Source of the DNA: JBAYOE01 sp050950065 | GTDB taxonomy: Bacteria; Spirochaetota; Spirochaetia; Sphaerochaetales; Sphaerochaetaceae | Reading direction: 5' to 3' | NCBI GenBank assembly: GCA_050950065.1 | Contig: JBMNGX010000005.1 | Coordinates: 1-64,000 of the forward strand | Length of the DNA stretch: 64,000 nucleotides | In this document: positions 36,136 through 45,055 of the stretch, in pieces | How the letters are laid out: each line of letters begins with the position of its first letter | Numbering within the stretch: the stretch's first letter is position 1 | Position numbers and translations under genes: made by a program | The notes under the pieces: generated by a model | What the model was told of the DNA's origin: nothing | Database searches by the model: none | The model's input: the letters and a program-made list of their open reading frames with translations, nothing else

Positions 36136-36405
36136 TGTCTCCTCCTTCTAATATAGATGTTGTAACTTAATAAAAAGTTACACTATGGGCTAGTATAACT
36201 CATATTAGTAATCATTCCTATTCTTAATATCATAATATTAATTGTCATGTCAATCAACTATTGTTACTTTATCTTCACGTAGGTGTTTTTTCTATATGGC
36301 ACTAGAAGCCATGTTATGACAAATGTTGCTGTTTTTACTAGCTTTTTGGTTAGTAACAACTTATTATTTATGGAGGGAAGGAGTTCCCTCATAGGAGAAA
36401 AGGTT
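36136..36405 (+). promoter_or_regulatory. Regulatory gap between perR-like and lipoprotein genes
   Basis: TTAATATCATAATATTAA (36224-36241) is palindromic at 16 of 18 positions and resembles Fur/PerR boxes. Further right a GAGGGAA-GGAG-TTCCCTC hairpin (36373-36390) sits just before the lipoprotein ribosome site (GGAG at 36394). Together these suggest metal or peroxide control plus a structured leader. Confidence 0.4.
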
Positions 36406-37589
36406 ATGAGAAAGAAAATTATAGGGTTTTTAATAATACCCATACTCTTAATAGCCGTCATAGGATGTGATTTAGATGCATTAAGTGGATTGATGGGTAA
36501 AATGGGTACAAACGTCCTAACATCAACAGGAGCTGTAACAGTTGATGACACCCAAACCAAAAAAGTTTCTGAAAATATTAGTAAGGTTGTTGATGGAGCT
36601 GGGAAAGTAGACAAAGAAAAGCTTAAGGAAGTAAAAGAGGATCTTAAAGATATCTTAGATTCACCTAAAAAAGCTGAAGACTTAAAAGAGAAGCTTAAAA
36701 ATGATGCAGATCCAAATACTGCTTCAAAGACAAATGATGAATTAAAAGAAAAGTTAGAAGATCTTTTTGGTAATGATCATGGACTTGATTTTGAGATAAC
36801 AACTGAAGCAGACTTATTAGTAGCAGTTTTAGTGATTGATTTATTAGATACTATAGATAGTGCTGTCGATGTTGGTGATTTTGAAGACCTAGATGAAAGT
36901 GAAATTATGGATATTGTTTCAGATGCCTTCTTTATTATTGAAGTTGTCAACTCTCTTTCTTCTACAGGTGATGTTGATGTAGATGATATTTTACAAGATT
37001 TCTTAGCTAATCTGGGGGATGGTTTCAGAGGTGTTTCAAGAGCTAATTCACGCGATGGTGGTGGAGATGATTTTGAGGTAGAAGAAGTTATTGTTCCAAT
37101 CTTAAAGTCGGTAATCACTGCAATGGATACCAATAAAAATGGTGTTGTTTCAAAGTCGGAACTTGATGCTATGGTAGTCAACTACAGCTTTATTAGAAGT
37201 AGCTATGAAAGTATGGCTAAGGCACTAGCAAAAGAGACTAGTTCTAAAAGAAGAAAGTAAAAATTTCAGATCCAATTAGTTATCTCATTAGTGTTGTTGT
37301 CACAACAGGTGAAGATCAATTTAGTAACTATGAAAATGGTGATAGCACAGGGTTTAGAGGATTGCTAAATGATGTTTATGCGTTTATTAAAGCATATGAG
37401 AAGAACAATAGTGCAGAGTTTAATGATTATGTAAAAGATGATGGTAACGACATTGAATTTAAGTTATTTGAAGATGTCTTCGGCGAGAATGAACCAAATA
37501 CGAACCCTGCTCTTAGAATTAGAAAAACATTAGAGACTCTTATCGATGCTAGTGATTTATCTGGATTTGATCTATTTGATGTTGAATAG
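36406..37589 (+). CDS. EF-hand lipoprotein, interrupted by a one-base frameshift
   Basis: The ATG at 36406 follows GGAGAAAA and gives a lipoprotein signal ending in AVIGC. The body is very acidic and helical, with one canonical EF-hand loop (DTNKNGVVSKSE, bases 37126-37161). The frame stops at 37258, but codons from about 37245 in another frame continue without a stop (KISDPISY, then GEDQFSNYENG) to 37587. One missing base in the A-rich run near 37240-37256 explains this. Full length would be about 394 residues. It is followed 11 bases later by an outer-membrane protein gene, so the two likely work together. Function is unknown. Confidence 0.65.
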
Positions 37590-37600
37590 GGGTAGATAAT

Positions 37601-38863
37601 ATGAAAAAGAAAATTATTTTAACATTACTAATTGTAGGCTTATTAACTTCTGCCCTTTATGCAGACTTCTTTGATGATAACCAATTATTTGATCAAGGAA
37701 CTACTTTTAAACCTATAAGTGCTCGCATAGAGGCTATGGGTGGGGCAGGAATCGCTACAGCAAGAAATGGAGATGCCTTTTTCTTCAACCCAGCAAACTT
37801 AGCTGATGGTAAATTTAGTTTAAACCTACCTTCTGTATCAGTAACACTTTTTAACCCTAAGAAGATTATTGATACTGGTATTATCCAAAAACTAATAGAA
37901 GGGGAAGAGTTTGACCCAGTAGCAGATGGAATGGGGATTCTCAATATTTTTAACAGAGGAAAAGGGGATGTATTAACAACAGATATTGCAACCTCATTTA
38001 CAGTAGGTGGATTTGGCTTAGGGTTGAATATTCAACAACAACTTCACAATATTGATAAAGGATCCAATGTTAACTTGTTTGCTGAATTGAGTGTTGCCCT
38101 TTCAGTTGGTCTAGGTGTAAGAATTGATTTACTTCCCAATAAAATATCTTTAGACGTTGGGGCAGTAGCTCGTCCAACTTATAAGGTTTACACCGATGGA
38201 ATTGGTGCTGGTAAAGTTCTTAGTTTAGTTTCAGATGATGATGATGCAGATGATCCATTTGATGCAATAATGAAAGAAGTTGCCCTTGCAGCTGGTTCAG
38301 CTCTCCCATTTGATATAGGACTTAATGTAAACTTCCCATTTGGATTTAGAGTTTCTGCTGTTGCTAGAGACATTAATGGACAATTTAAAATGCAAAAGTA
38401 TGAGCACTCTGGAGATTATATCAATGAAATGATGGATCTTTTTGGAGGGGATAAGAATACTTATAGTGGGGCCTCAGCAGAACCTGTTGAGTTTGAAGCT
38501 GAATTGGTCCCATGGTCATTAGACTTTGGTGTTGGTTGGGTTGGTTCTTTTGGACGTCTTGATAAATTCATTAGACCAACATTCTCATTTGACTTTGTTG
38601 ATGTTAATAACTTAGCTAAAGCTTTAGAGAGTGATAAGAATGCTTATTGGAATCACTTAAGAGCTGGAGTTGAGCTAAGATTGCTATCTACAATTGACTT
38701 AAGAGCTGGTATGAATAGAGGTGCATTATCAGTTGGAGTAGGGTTAGACCTATTTGCAATGAGAGTTGATGCAGCTTACTACTGGCGTGAAATGGGTGTC
38801 TCTATTGGTGATAGATCAGTTGATGCCTTCACAATTAGATTCAACTTAGGATATGACCGATAG
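37601..38863 (+). CDS. Outer-membrane beta-barrel protein (TraF/UPF0164-like)
   Basis: The 420-residue protein has a signal peptide (cleavage near LYA-DFF). The motif ARIEAMGGAGIATARNGD with FFNPANLA is typical of PorV/FadL/TraF-like outer-membrane proteins. Alternating hydrophobic strands and the end FTIRFNLGYDR fit a beta-barrel C-terminus. It is the second gene after the EF-hand lipoprotein and ends at a strong terminator. Transport of hydrophobic compounds or surface assembly are possible roles. Confidence 0.72.
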   Translation: MKKKIILTLLIVGLLTSALYADFFDDNQLFDQGTTFKPISARIEAMGGAGIATARNGDAFFFNPANLADGKFSLNLPSVSVTLFNPKKIIDTGIIQKLIEGEEFDPVADGMGILNIFNRGKGDVLTTDIATSFTVGGFGLGLNIQQQLHNIDKGSNVNLFAELSVALSVGLGVRIDLLPNKISLDVGAVARPTYKVYTDGIGAGKVLSLVSDDDDADDPFDAIMKEVALAAGSALPFDIGLNVNFPFGFRVSAVARDINGQFKMQKYEHSGDYINEMMDLFGGDKNTYSGASAEPVEFEAELVPWSLDFGVGWVGSFGRLDKFIRPTFSFDFVDVNNLAKALESDKNAYWNHLRAGVELRLLSTIDLRAGMNRGALSVGVGLDLFAMRVDAAYYWREMGVSIGDRSVDAFTIRFNLGYDR

Positions 38864-38884
38864 CAGATATTTCGCAATTTGATT

Positions 38885-38910
38885 GAGCTCCCCGATTGGG
38901 GAGCTCTTTT
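38885..38910 (+). terminator. Rho-independent terminator after the beta-barrel gene
   Basis: GAGCTCCCC and GGGGAGCTC form a perfect 9-base stem with loop GATT, followed by TTTT. Confidence 0.9.
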
Positions 38911-38977
38911 GTTATTAGTCTAACTGTTTGTTCTTATTTCTAACAATTTGTAAAATAATACTAGATATGTGTTGTTT

Positions 38978-39018
38978 CCTATGTTATGCTAGGCACAATT
39001 ATATCGTAAGCACATAGG
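38978..39018 (+). promoter_or_regulatory. Leader stem next to the nhaC ribosome site
   Basis: CCTATGT (38978-38984) can pair with ACATAGG (39012-39018), extended by GCT/AGC inside. The 3' arm runs directly into AAGGAG of the antiporter gene, so folding could limit ribosome access. Not matched to a known riboswitch. Confidence 0.35.
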
Positions 39019-39028
39019 AAGGAGTATT

Positions 39029-40648
39029 ATGGCAAACTTTGGAATTTGGGGACTTATCCCACCAGTTTTAACCATTGCACTAGCATTCATAACAAAAGAT
39101 GTAGTTATCTCCCTATTTTTAGGAATCCTTTCAGGAACTTTAATTGTAGCGGCAGGCAATCCATTTTTAGCATTGGTTAACTTATCTGATGTATTGGCTG
39201 AATCTTTAGCCGATGGGTGGAACATTAGAATATTATTATTCTGTGCTCTATTGGGAGGCCTTGTTGGGCTCTTAGCTAAAACCGGAGCTGCTCAAGCTTT
39301 TGGTAGATGGGCTGCAAAAAGGGTGAGAACAAAGAGAGCTTCAATGTTATTAACATGGGCTTTTGGTCTTATGATTTTTATTGATGACTATTTTAACAGC
39401 TTGGCTGTTGGAACAGTTATGCGTCCTATCACCGATGCAAATGGAGTTCCTAGAGCTAAATTAGCCTACATACTCGACTCAACTGCAGCTCCTGTATGTA
39501 TCATAGCTCCAGTTTCATCTTGGGTTGTTACAGTTATGTCGATAGTTAAAGGATCTGAAGGATTTAAAGAACTTGGGATGAGTGAGTTTGAGTTCTTTAT
39601 TAGATCAATTCCTTTCAACCTTTATGCTTTGTTTGCACTAATAATGGTTGTAGTGATTATTTTAACTAACAGAGACTTTGGACCAATGGCCTCATCTAAC
39701 AGATACCATGAAACAACTGGTTCTTTGTATAACTTAGCTTATGGTGATGCTCCTGGTGAAATTGCTGAGATGCAAGCTGAAACAGATTTAGCTAAGCCAA
39801 TTGATATGCTTTTCCCTATCGTTGTTTTAATTTTATCTGCAGTTGCCTTTTTCCCAATTACAACTTGGTACTTAGAGGCTCTAGATGGAACTTACGCCTC
39901 ATTTGGTGAAGCTATGAGAAGTATGACACTATCTGAAGCATTTGCTAACACAGATGCCTCATTTGCTTTGTTCTACTCAATTATTATCACACTCACTGTT
40001 ACTTACATCTACTACTTTGCCCGTCGCCTATTTACCATTAAAACTGCTTCTGAAGCATTGAAAGATGGAATTGGCTCAATGGTTCCAGCTTTAATGATCT
40101 TAACAATGGCTTGGTCAATTGGAACAATTATTTCAGCATCTCCTGATGAGGGTGGGCTAGGTTTAGCCTCATTTTTATCTGACACTGTAGTAGCAGGGGG
40201 CTTCCCATTGGCATTAGTACCAATGATAGTCTTTGCCCTTTCAGCTTTGATTGCTTTTTCTACAGGAACAAGCTGGGGAACATTTGCAATTATGATTCCA
40301 ATCACAATGCCTATTATTGCAGGACTTGCCAACTCGAAAGGGATGGACTTAAGTGGATTGTCAAATGCTATGTTCTTAGGTGTTGCTGCAGTACTTGGAG
40401 GTTCGGTCTTTGGAGATCACGCCTCTCCTATTTCAGATACAACAATCTTATCCTCAACTGGGGCAAGTTGTCCCCACTTAGAGCACGTTAGCACTCAAAT
40501 GCCATATGCGCTATTTGTTGCTGTCGTCTCAATAGTTGGATTCTTAATTGGTGGTATTTTCTTAAATGCCATCGCAGCATGGGTGGCTTCTATAATCGTG
40601 TTTGTAGCGGGCATGATTGTGTTGCCAAGAGTTTACCAAGGAACTTAA
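39029..40648 (+). CDS. nhaC: NhaC-family Na+/H+ antiporter
   Basis: The 539-residue protein has about 12 membrane segments. It matches the NhaC group (PF03553): IDDYFNSLAVG, LDSTAAPVCIIAPVSSW, FSTGTSWGTFAIM and GDHASPISDTTILSS are family blocks. It would exchange Na+ (or organic acids/amino acids in some relatives) for protons across the inner membrane. Monocistronic, with its own leader and terminator. Confidence 0.88.
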   Translation: MANFGIWGLIPPVLTIALAFITKDVVISLFLGILSGTLIVAAGNPFLALVNLSDVLAESLADGWNIRILLFCALLGGLVGLLAKTGAAQAFGRWAAKRVRTKRASMLLTWAFGLMIFIDDYFNSLAVGTVMRPITDANGVPRAKLAYILDSTAAPVCIIAPVSSWVVTVMSIVKGSEGFKELGMSEFEFFIRSIPFNLYALFALIMVVVIILTNRDFGPMASSNRYHETTGSLYNLAYGDAPGEIAEMQAETDLAKPIDMLFPIVVLILSAVAFFPITTWYLEALDGTYASFGEAMRSMTLSEAFANTDASFALFYSIIITLTVTYIYYFARRLFTIKTASEALKDGIGSMVPALMILTMAWSIGTIISASPDEGGLGLASFLSDTVVAGGFPLALVPMIVFALSALIAFSTGTSWGTFAIMIPITMPIIAGLANSKGMDLSGLSNAMFLGVAAVLGGSVFGDHASPISDTTILSSTGASCPHLEHVSTQMPYALFVAVVSIVGFLIGGIFLNAIAAWVASIIVFVAGMIVLPRVYQGT

Positions 40649-40680
40649 TAGTTTCTTAAGCGAAGATGAATTTTGATAAA

Positions 40681-40710
40681 TGGGGGTGGCGCTTGCTACC
40701 CCCATTCTAG
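40681..40710 (+). terminator. Terminator after nhaC
   Basis: TGGGGGTGGC (40681-40690) pairs with GCTACCCCCA (40695-40704), one G-U pair, loop GCTT. The T tract is short (TTCT). Confidence 0.65.
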
Positions 40711-40725
40711 TATGATGAGAACTCT

Positions 40726-41286
40726 ATGAGAGTTGTTGCAATAGATTTTGAAACTGCTAATAAAAGCTTATTAAGTCCTTGTTCTGTTGGACTAGCTAGG
40801 ATGGAAAAAGGGGAGATAGTTGATACTTTCTACACCCTATTAAAACCTTATCACCCTTACTTTGATCCAGATAATATCGCAATTCATGGAATAAAAAGTG
40901 AAGATGTTAAAGAGGCTCCCTCTTTTAGTGAAGTGTGGGATGACGTTCTCTCTTTTATTGGAGAGGACTTTCTAATAGCTCACAATGCCCCATTTGACAT
41001 TGGAATTTTAAAAGCTAATTTAAGAAACTCTTATATCCCAATCCCATCAATTGAGTATGGGTGTACTTTACAAATAGCACGTAAGATTTGGAGCGATCTA
41101 CCATCACATAAACTCACCTATTTAAGTGAAATCTTTAACTTTGAGTATAACGCTCATAACGCCTTAGATGATGCAATTAATGCAGCTAAGGTTTTTCATA
41201 AGGCGTGCCCTTGTGTAAATTATGATGAGACAAAGCTCTTTTTCTCCCAATTTGGGGTAAATTTTTCTAATTTAAAAGAAATTTAG
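40726..41286 (+). CDS. DnaQ-like 3'-5' exonuclease
   Basis: The 186-residue protein is a DEDDh exonuclease: ExoI motif AIDFETAN (Asp6, Glu8), ExoII HNAPFDIGIL and ExoIII HNALDDAINA. It lacks tau-binding or helicase regions, so it is a stand-alone enzyme for DNA repair, proofreading or RNA trimming. It precedes rubrerythrin but is separated by 87 bases with a new ribosome site. Confidence 0.87.
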   Translation: MRVVAIDFETANKSLLSPCSVGLARMEKGEIVDTFYTLLKPYHPYFDPDNIAIHGIKSEDVKEAPSFSEVWDDVLSFIGEDFLIAHNAPFDIGILKANLRNSYIPIPSIEYGCTLQIARKIWSDLPSHKLTYLSEIFNFEYNAHNALDDAINAAKVFHKACPCVNYDETKLFFSQFGVNFSNLKEI

Positions 41287-41373
41287 GGAAAATCCTTGCG
41301 CCTATCATATGGCGATGCTAATATTTATTTGTATTCAATTCAAAGTAATTACCACATTATTACGGAGGAAACC

Positions 41374-41916
41374 ATGGAGTTAAAAGGAACTAAGACGGAG
41401 AAGAACCTTCTAGAGGCATTTGCAGGCGAATCAATGGCTCGTAACAAGTACGACTATTGGGCAGGAGTTGCACGCAAAGAGGGGTATGAGCAAATTGCTA
41501 ACCTCTTTATGGAGACTGCTGTTAACGAAAGAATGCACGCCAAAATTTGGTTCAAGCTATTACAAGAGGGTGGAGAGCTTGCTGATACAGTGACCAACCT
41601 ACAAATGGCTGCAGATGGAGAGCACTACGAGTGGACAGATATGTATGCTCGCATGGCTGATGAAGCTCGTGAAGAGGGATTTAAGAAAATTGCTTCTCTA
41701 TTTGATGCAGTTGCAAAAATTGAAAAAGAGCACGAAGCTCGCTATTTAGCACTCAAAAAGAATGTGGAAGATGGGGTCGTATTTTCACGTGACGGAGAGC
41801 AAATTTGGAAGTGTGGCGTATGTGGCCATATCCATATTGGTAAAAAAGCTCCTGAGCTTTGCCCAGTATGTCTTCACAAAAAAGCTCACTTTGAGATCGC
41901 TGCAAAGAACTATTAG
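41374..41916 (+). CDS. rbr: Rubrerythrin
   Basis: The start is placed at the ATG 41374 behind GGAGGAAA, giving 180 residues. Diiron ligands are Glu19 and the ExxH pairs NERMH (Glu52, His55) and EKEH. The C-terminal rubredoxin domain has CGVCGH and CPVC. Rubrerythrin reduces hydrogen peroxide to water in anaerobes. A terminator follows. Confidence 0.93.
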   Translation: MELKGTKTEKNLLEAFAGESMARNKYDYWAGVARKEGYEQIANLFMETAVNERMHAKIWFKLLQEGGELADTVTNLQMAADGEHYEWTDMYARMADEAREEGFKKIASLFDAVAKIEKEHEARYLALKKNVEDGVVFSRDGEQIWKCGVCGHIHIGKKAPELCPVCLHKKAHFEIAAKNY

Positions 41917-41930
41917 TTTTTAGATATAAG

Positions 41931-41953
41931 AAGGGGCCTGGTGCCCCTTTTTA
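41931..41953 (+). terminator. Terminator after rubrerythrin
   Basis: AAGGGGC (41931-41937) and GCCCCTT (41943-41949) form a stem with loop CTGGT, followed by TTTT. Confidence 0.85.
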
Positions 41954-41955
41954 TA

Positions 41956-43062
41956 TTACCCAATTGCTTTTGCTATATAATCAAGTCGTTCAATGATTGG
42001 GAGCTTTTGTGTGCAAAGCTCTTCACATTGACCACAAGCTATACACTTAGCTGCCCATTGAGGATCAACTCCCCAATGGTTTTCCATTCTGCCAAACATT
42101 TTTTTATCATCACCTTTAGTTAAGATGTGCATGTTGTAAGACTCTAAAAGTTGAGGAATAGGGATAAGTTCTGGACAACTATCACAATAACCACAAGTTG
42201 TACAAAGGGTATTTAACTCCTCAGTGAGATTTAGAGCCATCTTCTCTAAATAATCAGAAGGGACATTATTGAGGTTTTTTGTAGCTTTAACAGCTTCTTC
42301 AACCTCTTCTACTGAACTGAACCCTGGAATTGCTAAGGTGGCCTTATTTTGACTTAAGATAAACTTTAAAGCAGAGACTACCAGTGAATCATCTCCCTCT
42401 TTTAAAAACTCAAAATAAGAGGGATTTTGTGGAATTATTCCCCCTCCAAGGGGATTCATTGTAACAATTCCTAAATTAGCTTTATGACAAGCATCGATTC
42501 CCTCTTGCCTGTAGGCAAAGTTTATAGCGTTGTAACCTAAAGTTACCCCTTCATAAATTCCATCATTGGCAACTTTAGCTATATCTTCTCCACTAAGGTG
42601 GGTAGTAAAACAGATATGATCTATTAATCCTTGCTCTTTAGCTTGCATAGCAGCTTCAAAAATGCCATCTTTTTTTAAATACTCTTTGTAATCATCTAAA
42701 GTTAGAATTGACCACATGTTATAAAAATCTATTTTTTCAAGGTTCATCCTCTTTAGAGATTGTTCAATCATTTTCCAAGCATCACTGCTATTTTTAGCAT
42801 TCCAAAGACCACATTTTGTGGAGACGTAGAATTTAGAACGATCCATAGATTTAAAAGCATGCCCATAGATTTTCTCACTGTGACCATCACAGTAATCGGG
42901 AGCAGTATCAAAATAGTTGACTCCTAATTGGTATGCGCGTTTAACAATCTCACTACTTTTTTCATAAGATCCCCCCTCATACTCCTCTTGCTTAAAGCGC
43001 ATCCCTCCCATCCCTATAATCGACACTTTTTTCCCAGTTTTCCCAAATTCTCTGTAAATCAC
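41956..43062 (-). CDS. Aldo/keto reductase with C-terminal 4Fe-4S domain
   Basis: The 368-residue protein has an N-terminal AKR barrel (FGKTGKKVSIIGMGGMRF, then YFDTAPDYCDGHSEK with catalytic Asp and Tyr; STKCG contains the Lys). The C-terminal ~90 residues bind iron-sulfur (CTTCGYCDSCP and CIACGQCEELC). Such ferredoxin-fused AKRs are common in anaerobes, usually of unknown substrate. It lies downstream of superoxide reductase on the same strand, separated by terminator-like hairpins. Confidence 0.87.
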   Translation of the reverse strand: MIYREFGKTGKKVSIIGMGGMRFKQEEYEGGSYEKSSEIVKRAYQLGVNYFDTAPDYCDGHSEKIYGHAFKSMDRSKFYVSTKCGLWNAKNSSDAWKMIEQSLKRMNLEKIDFYNMWSILTLDDYKEYLKKDGIFEAAMQAKEQGLIDHICFTTHLSGEDIAKVANDGIYEGVTLGYNAINFAYRQEGIDACHKANLGIVTMNPLGGGIIPQNPSYFEFLKEGDDSLVVSALKFILSQNKATLAIPGFSSVEEVEEAVKATKNLNNVPSDYLEKMALNLTEELNTLCTTCGYCDSCPELIPIPQLLESYNMHILTKGDDKKMFGRMENHWGVDPQWAAKCIACGQCEELCTQKLPIIERLDYIAKAIG

Positions 43063-43083
43063 TTCTTTTCTCCTAACATTGAA

Positions 43084-43156
43084 AAAGGGGAAAATCCCCT
43101 TTAAAAAATTATACCACCTAAAAGATCAAAATAAAACCGGTCGAATGACCGGCTTT
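43084..43156 (-). terminator. Terminator hairpins after superoxide reductase
   Basis: On the minus strand CCGGTC-ATTC-GACCGG (43137-43152) is followed by TTTTATTTT. A second hairpin AAAGGGGA/TCCCCTTT (43084-43102) follows just before the aldo/keto reductase gene. Confidence 0.7.
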
Positions 43157-43163
43157 GAATTTT

Positions 43164-43538
43164 CTAGAGCTCTAGTTTCCACAAGAAGTGGAGGTTGCAA
43201 TACTCGTAGTAGGCAACAACTTTACCTAAGTTTTCAAAAGTTACTTCAGGTTTATCGCCAGGTTTTAAATGTTTACGGAAAATTCCATCTTCAGTGACAG
43301 CTGCAATCCATTGGATATAGTGCTCTTCAGTCATTGGGTGGGCAGTTGAACCAACTTTTACAACTACTTTGTCACCATCTTGTTCGGCAACAGGAACGTG
43401 CTTTTCAGTAGCTGCATCTGCTGTGCTAGCAACAAGCTCTTTCATTGGTTGGCCACAACAAACTAGCTCTCCACCACCGTTGTGAATAAGCTCTACAATG
43501 TTTCCACAAAGTTCACATCTAAAAAATTTCACATCCAT
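43164..43538 (-). CDS. dfx: Superoxide reductase (desulfoferrodoxin, class I)
   Basis: The ATG at 43538 is preferred because AAGGAG sits about ten bases upstream; this gives 124 residues, the usual class I length. The desulforedoxin domain has Cys8, Cys11, Cys27 and Cys28. The catalytic centre has EKHVP, AHPM and CNLH, which supply the histidine and cysteine ligands. It reduces superoxide to peroxide, which rubrerythrin can then remove. Confidence 0.93.
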   Translation of the reverse strand: MDVKFFRCELCGNIVELIHNGGGELVCCGQPMKELVASTADAATEKHVPVAEQDGDKVVVKVGSTAHPMTEEHYIQWIAAVTEDGIFRKHLKPGDKPEVTFENLGKVVAYYEYCNLHFLWKLEL

Positions 43539-43555
43539 TTTTAATAACTCCTTAT

Positions 43556-43583
43556 TTGACATTTGAAAGGTTACCTTTATACT
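43556..43583 (+). promoter_or_regulatory. Promoter of pirin gene with embedded palindrome
   Basis: TTGACA (43556-43561) and TATACT (43578-43583) are 16 bases apart. Within the spacer AAAGGTTACCTTT (43566-43578) is a perfect 13-base palindrome, placed between the divergent superoxide reductase and pirin genes. It is a strong operator candidate. Confidence 0.6.
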
Positions 43584-43616
43584 CTATCTAACAATGTTTC
43601 AAAATGGAAGGGGAAT

Positions 43617-44453
43617 ATGATTAGAAGATCAATCAAAAAGATAGTTGGTGGGCAAGTGCAGTACGATGGTGCTGGAGTTAAGCTGGTAAGAGTTTTTGGT
43701 AGACCAGATGCAGAAGACTTTGACCCATTCTTATTATTAGACGCCTTCGATTCAGAAGATGATCAAGACTATATCAAAGGATTCCCATGGCACCCCCATA
43801 GAGGAATAGAGACAGTCACCTATTTAATCAAAGGTGATATCGAACACCAAGACTCCTTAGGAAACAAAGGTTCTATCTTAGATGGCTCTTGTCAGTGGAT
43901 GACAGCAGGTAGTGGAATTATTCACCAAGAGATGCCTCAATCAAGTGAACATATGTTAGGAGCTCAGCTTTGGGTAAACTTACCTCAAAAAGATAAGATG
44001 ACAGAGCCCGCTTATCGCGACATTGAAAATGAGATGGTACCAGAAGTAGAAGAAGATAATGCCACAGTAAGAATTCTTAGTGGCCATTACAAAGGTACTA
44101 AAGGGGCTATTGAGGGCACTTATGTTAAAACCCTCTATTTAGATGTTGCTTTAAAAGGAAAAGAGAGTTGGGAAATTGATGTAGATCCACAGCACACAAT
44201 TTTCATCTACTTAGTTAGTGGGTCAGTTCGCTTAGATGATAGTTCAACAATCGTCCCATCGCACAGAGCAGTCCTTTTTACCAAAGGGGACAAAGTGAAA
44301 ATTGAACCTCAAGAGGAGGGAGTAAGGCTTTTATTTGTTGGAGGAAAACCTTTAAATGAGAAAATATCATGGGGTGGACCAATAGTTATGAATACGAGAG
44401 AAGAGTTGGCCTTAGCTTTCAGAGAGCTTGAAGAGGGAACTTTCATTAAATAA
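43617..44453 (+). CDS. Pirin family protein
   Basis: The ATG at 43617 is behind GGAAGGGGA and removes a poor upstream extension, leaving 278 residues. The cupin metal site is visible as PWHPHRGIET, then His and Glu in IEHQDSLGN and IHQEMPQ. Pirins are iron-binding bicupins; some act as quercetinases, others as redox-linked regulators. It is divergent from superoxide reductase, which supports a redox link. Confidence 0.88.
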   Translation: MIRRSIKKIVGGQVQYDGAGVKLVRVFGRPDAEDFDPFLLLDAFDSEDDQDYIKGFPWHPHRGIETVTYLIKGDIEHQDSLGNKGSILDGSCQWMTAGSGIIHQEMPQSSEHMLGAQLWVNLPQKDKMTEPAYRDIENEMVPEVEEDNATVRILSGHYKGTKGAIEGTYVKTLYLDVALKGKESWEIDVDPQHTIFIYLVSGSVRLDDSSTIVPSHRAVLFTKGDKVKIEPQEEGVRLLFVGGKPLNEKISWGGPIVMNTREELALAFRELEEGTFIK

Positions 44454-44459
44454 TAAAAA

Positions 44460-44500
44460 TAGCTACACACTTACTCATTACTGATGTAGGTGTGTAGCTA
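44460..44500. repeat. Long inverted repeat after pirin
   Basis: TAGCTACACACTTAC (44460-44474) pairs with GTAGGTGTGTAGCTA (44486-44500), 15 bases with one wobble. It has a T run only when read on the minus strand, so on the plus strand it may act as an mRNA 3' end rather than a classical terminator. Confidence 0.6.
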
Positions 44501-44632
44501 ACAGAACAATATTTCTCAAAAATATCCCACACCTAAAACTATAAATTACTAAAATCTCACAGTCAATAAAATTCTGCAACTTGACGCTATAACTCATTCA
44601 TAACGACCTTAGAGGTACCAAGGAGTTATTAA

Positions 44633-45055
44633 ATGCGAATAGCAATCATATATTATAGTGGAACAGGCAATACTGAGATGACAGGGGCCCTTGTAGCAGA
44701 AGGTGCTCGCAGCACAGGAGCTAAAGTTGATCTATTTCCTATTAGCCACTTCGACGAATCGCTTTTAAAAGAGTACGACAGATTTGCCTTTGGATGTCCT
44801 GCTTCAGCTGAAGAGGAGTTAGAAGAGATGGAGTTTTTACCATTTTACGAAAAGTTAGAACCTTTATTAAAAGATAAAGATGTTGCTTTATTTGGCTCTT
44901 ACAGCTGGGGAGATGGACAATGGATGAGAAGTTGGGAACAAAGAGTTATAGAAAGTGGAATAAAACTTTTTGAGGAGGGGCTAATTGTTCAAGATGAGCC
45001 CGACGATCAAAAAGAGAGTATTTTAGAATTTGGTAAGAGGTTTGCCACTCTCTAA
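44633..45055 (+). CDS. Flavodoxin
   Basis: The 140-residue protein has the FMN phosphate loop YYSGTGNTEMT at 8-18 and the later FMN contact FGSYSWGDGQWM. Length and fold match short-chain flavodoxins, low-potential electron carriers that replace ferredoxin. ATG follows AAGGAG. It overlaps the convergent methyltransferase gene by 33 bases. Confidence 0.92.
   Translation: MRIAIIYYSGTGNTEMTGALVAEGARSTGAKVDLFPISHFDESLLKEYDRFAFGCPASAEEELEEMEFLPFYEKLEPLLKDKDVALFGSYSWGDGQWMRSWEQRVIESGIKLFEEGLIVQDEPDDQKESILEFGKRFATL

Noticed and set aside
36777..37181. Ser/Thr-rich minus-strand frame under the lipoprotein
   Set aside because: It is a mirror of an Asp/Glu-rich gene, has no ribosome site and no known features.
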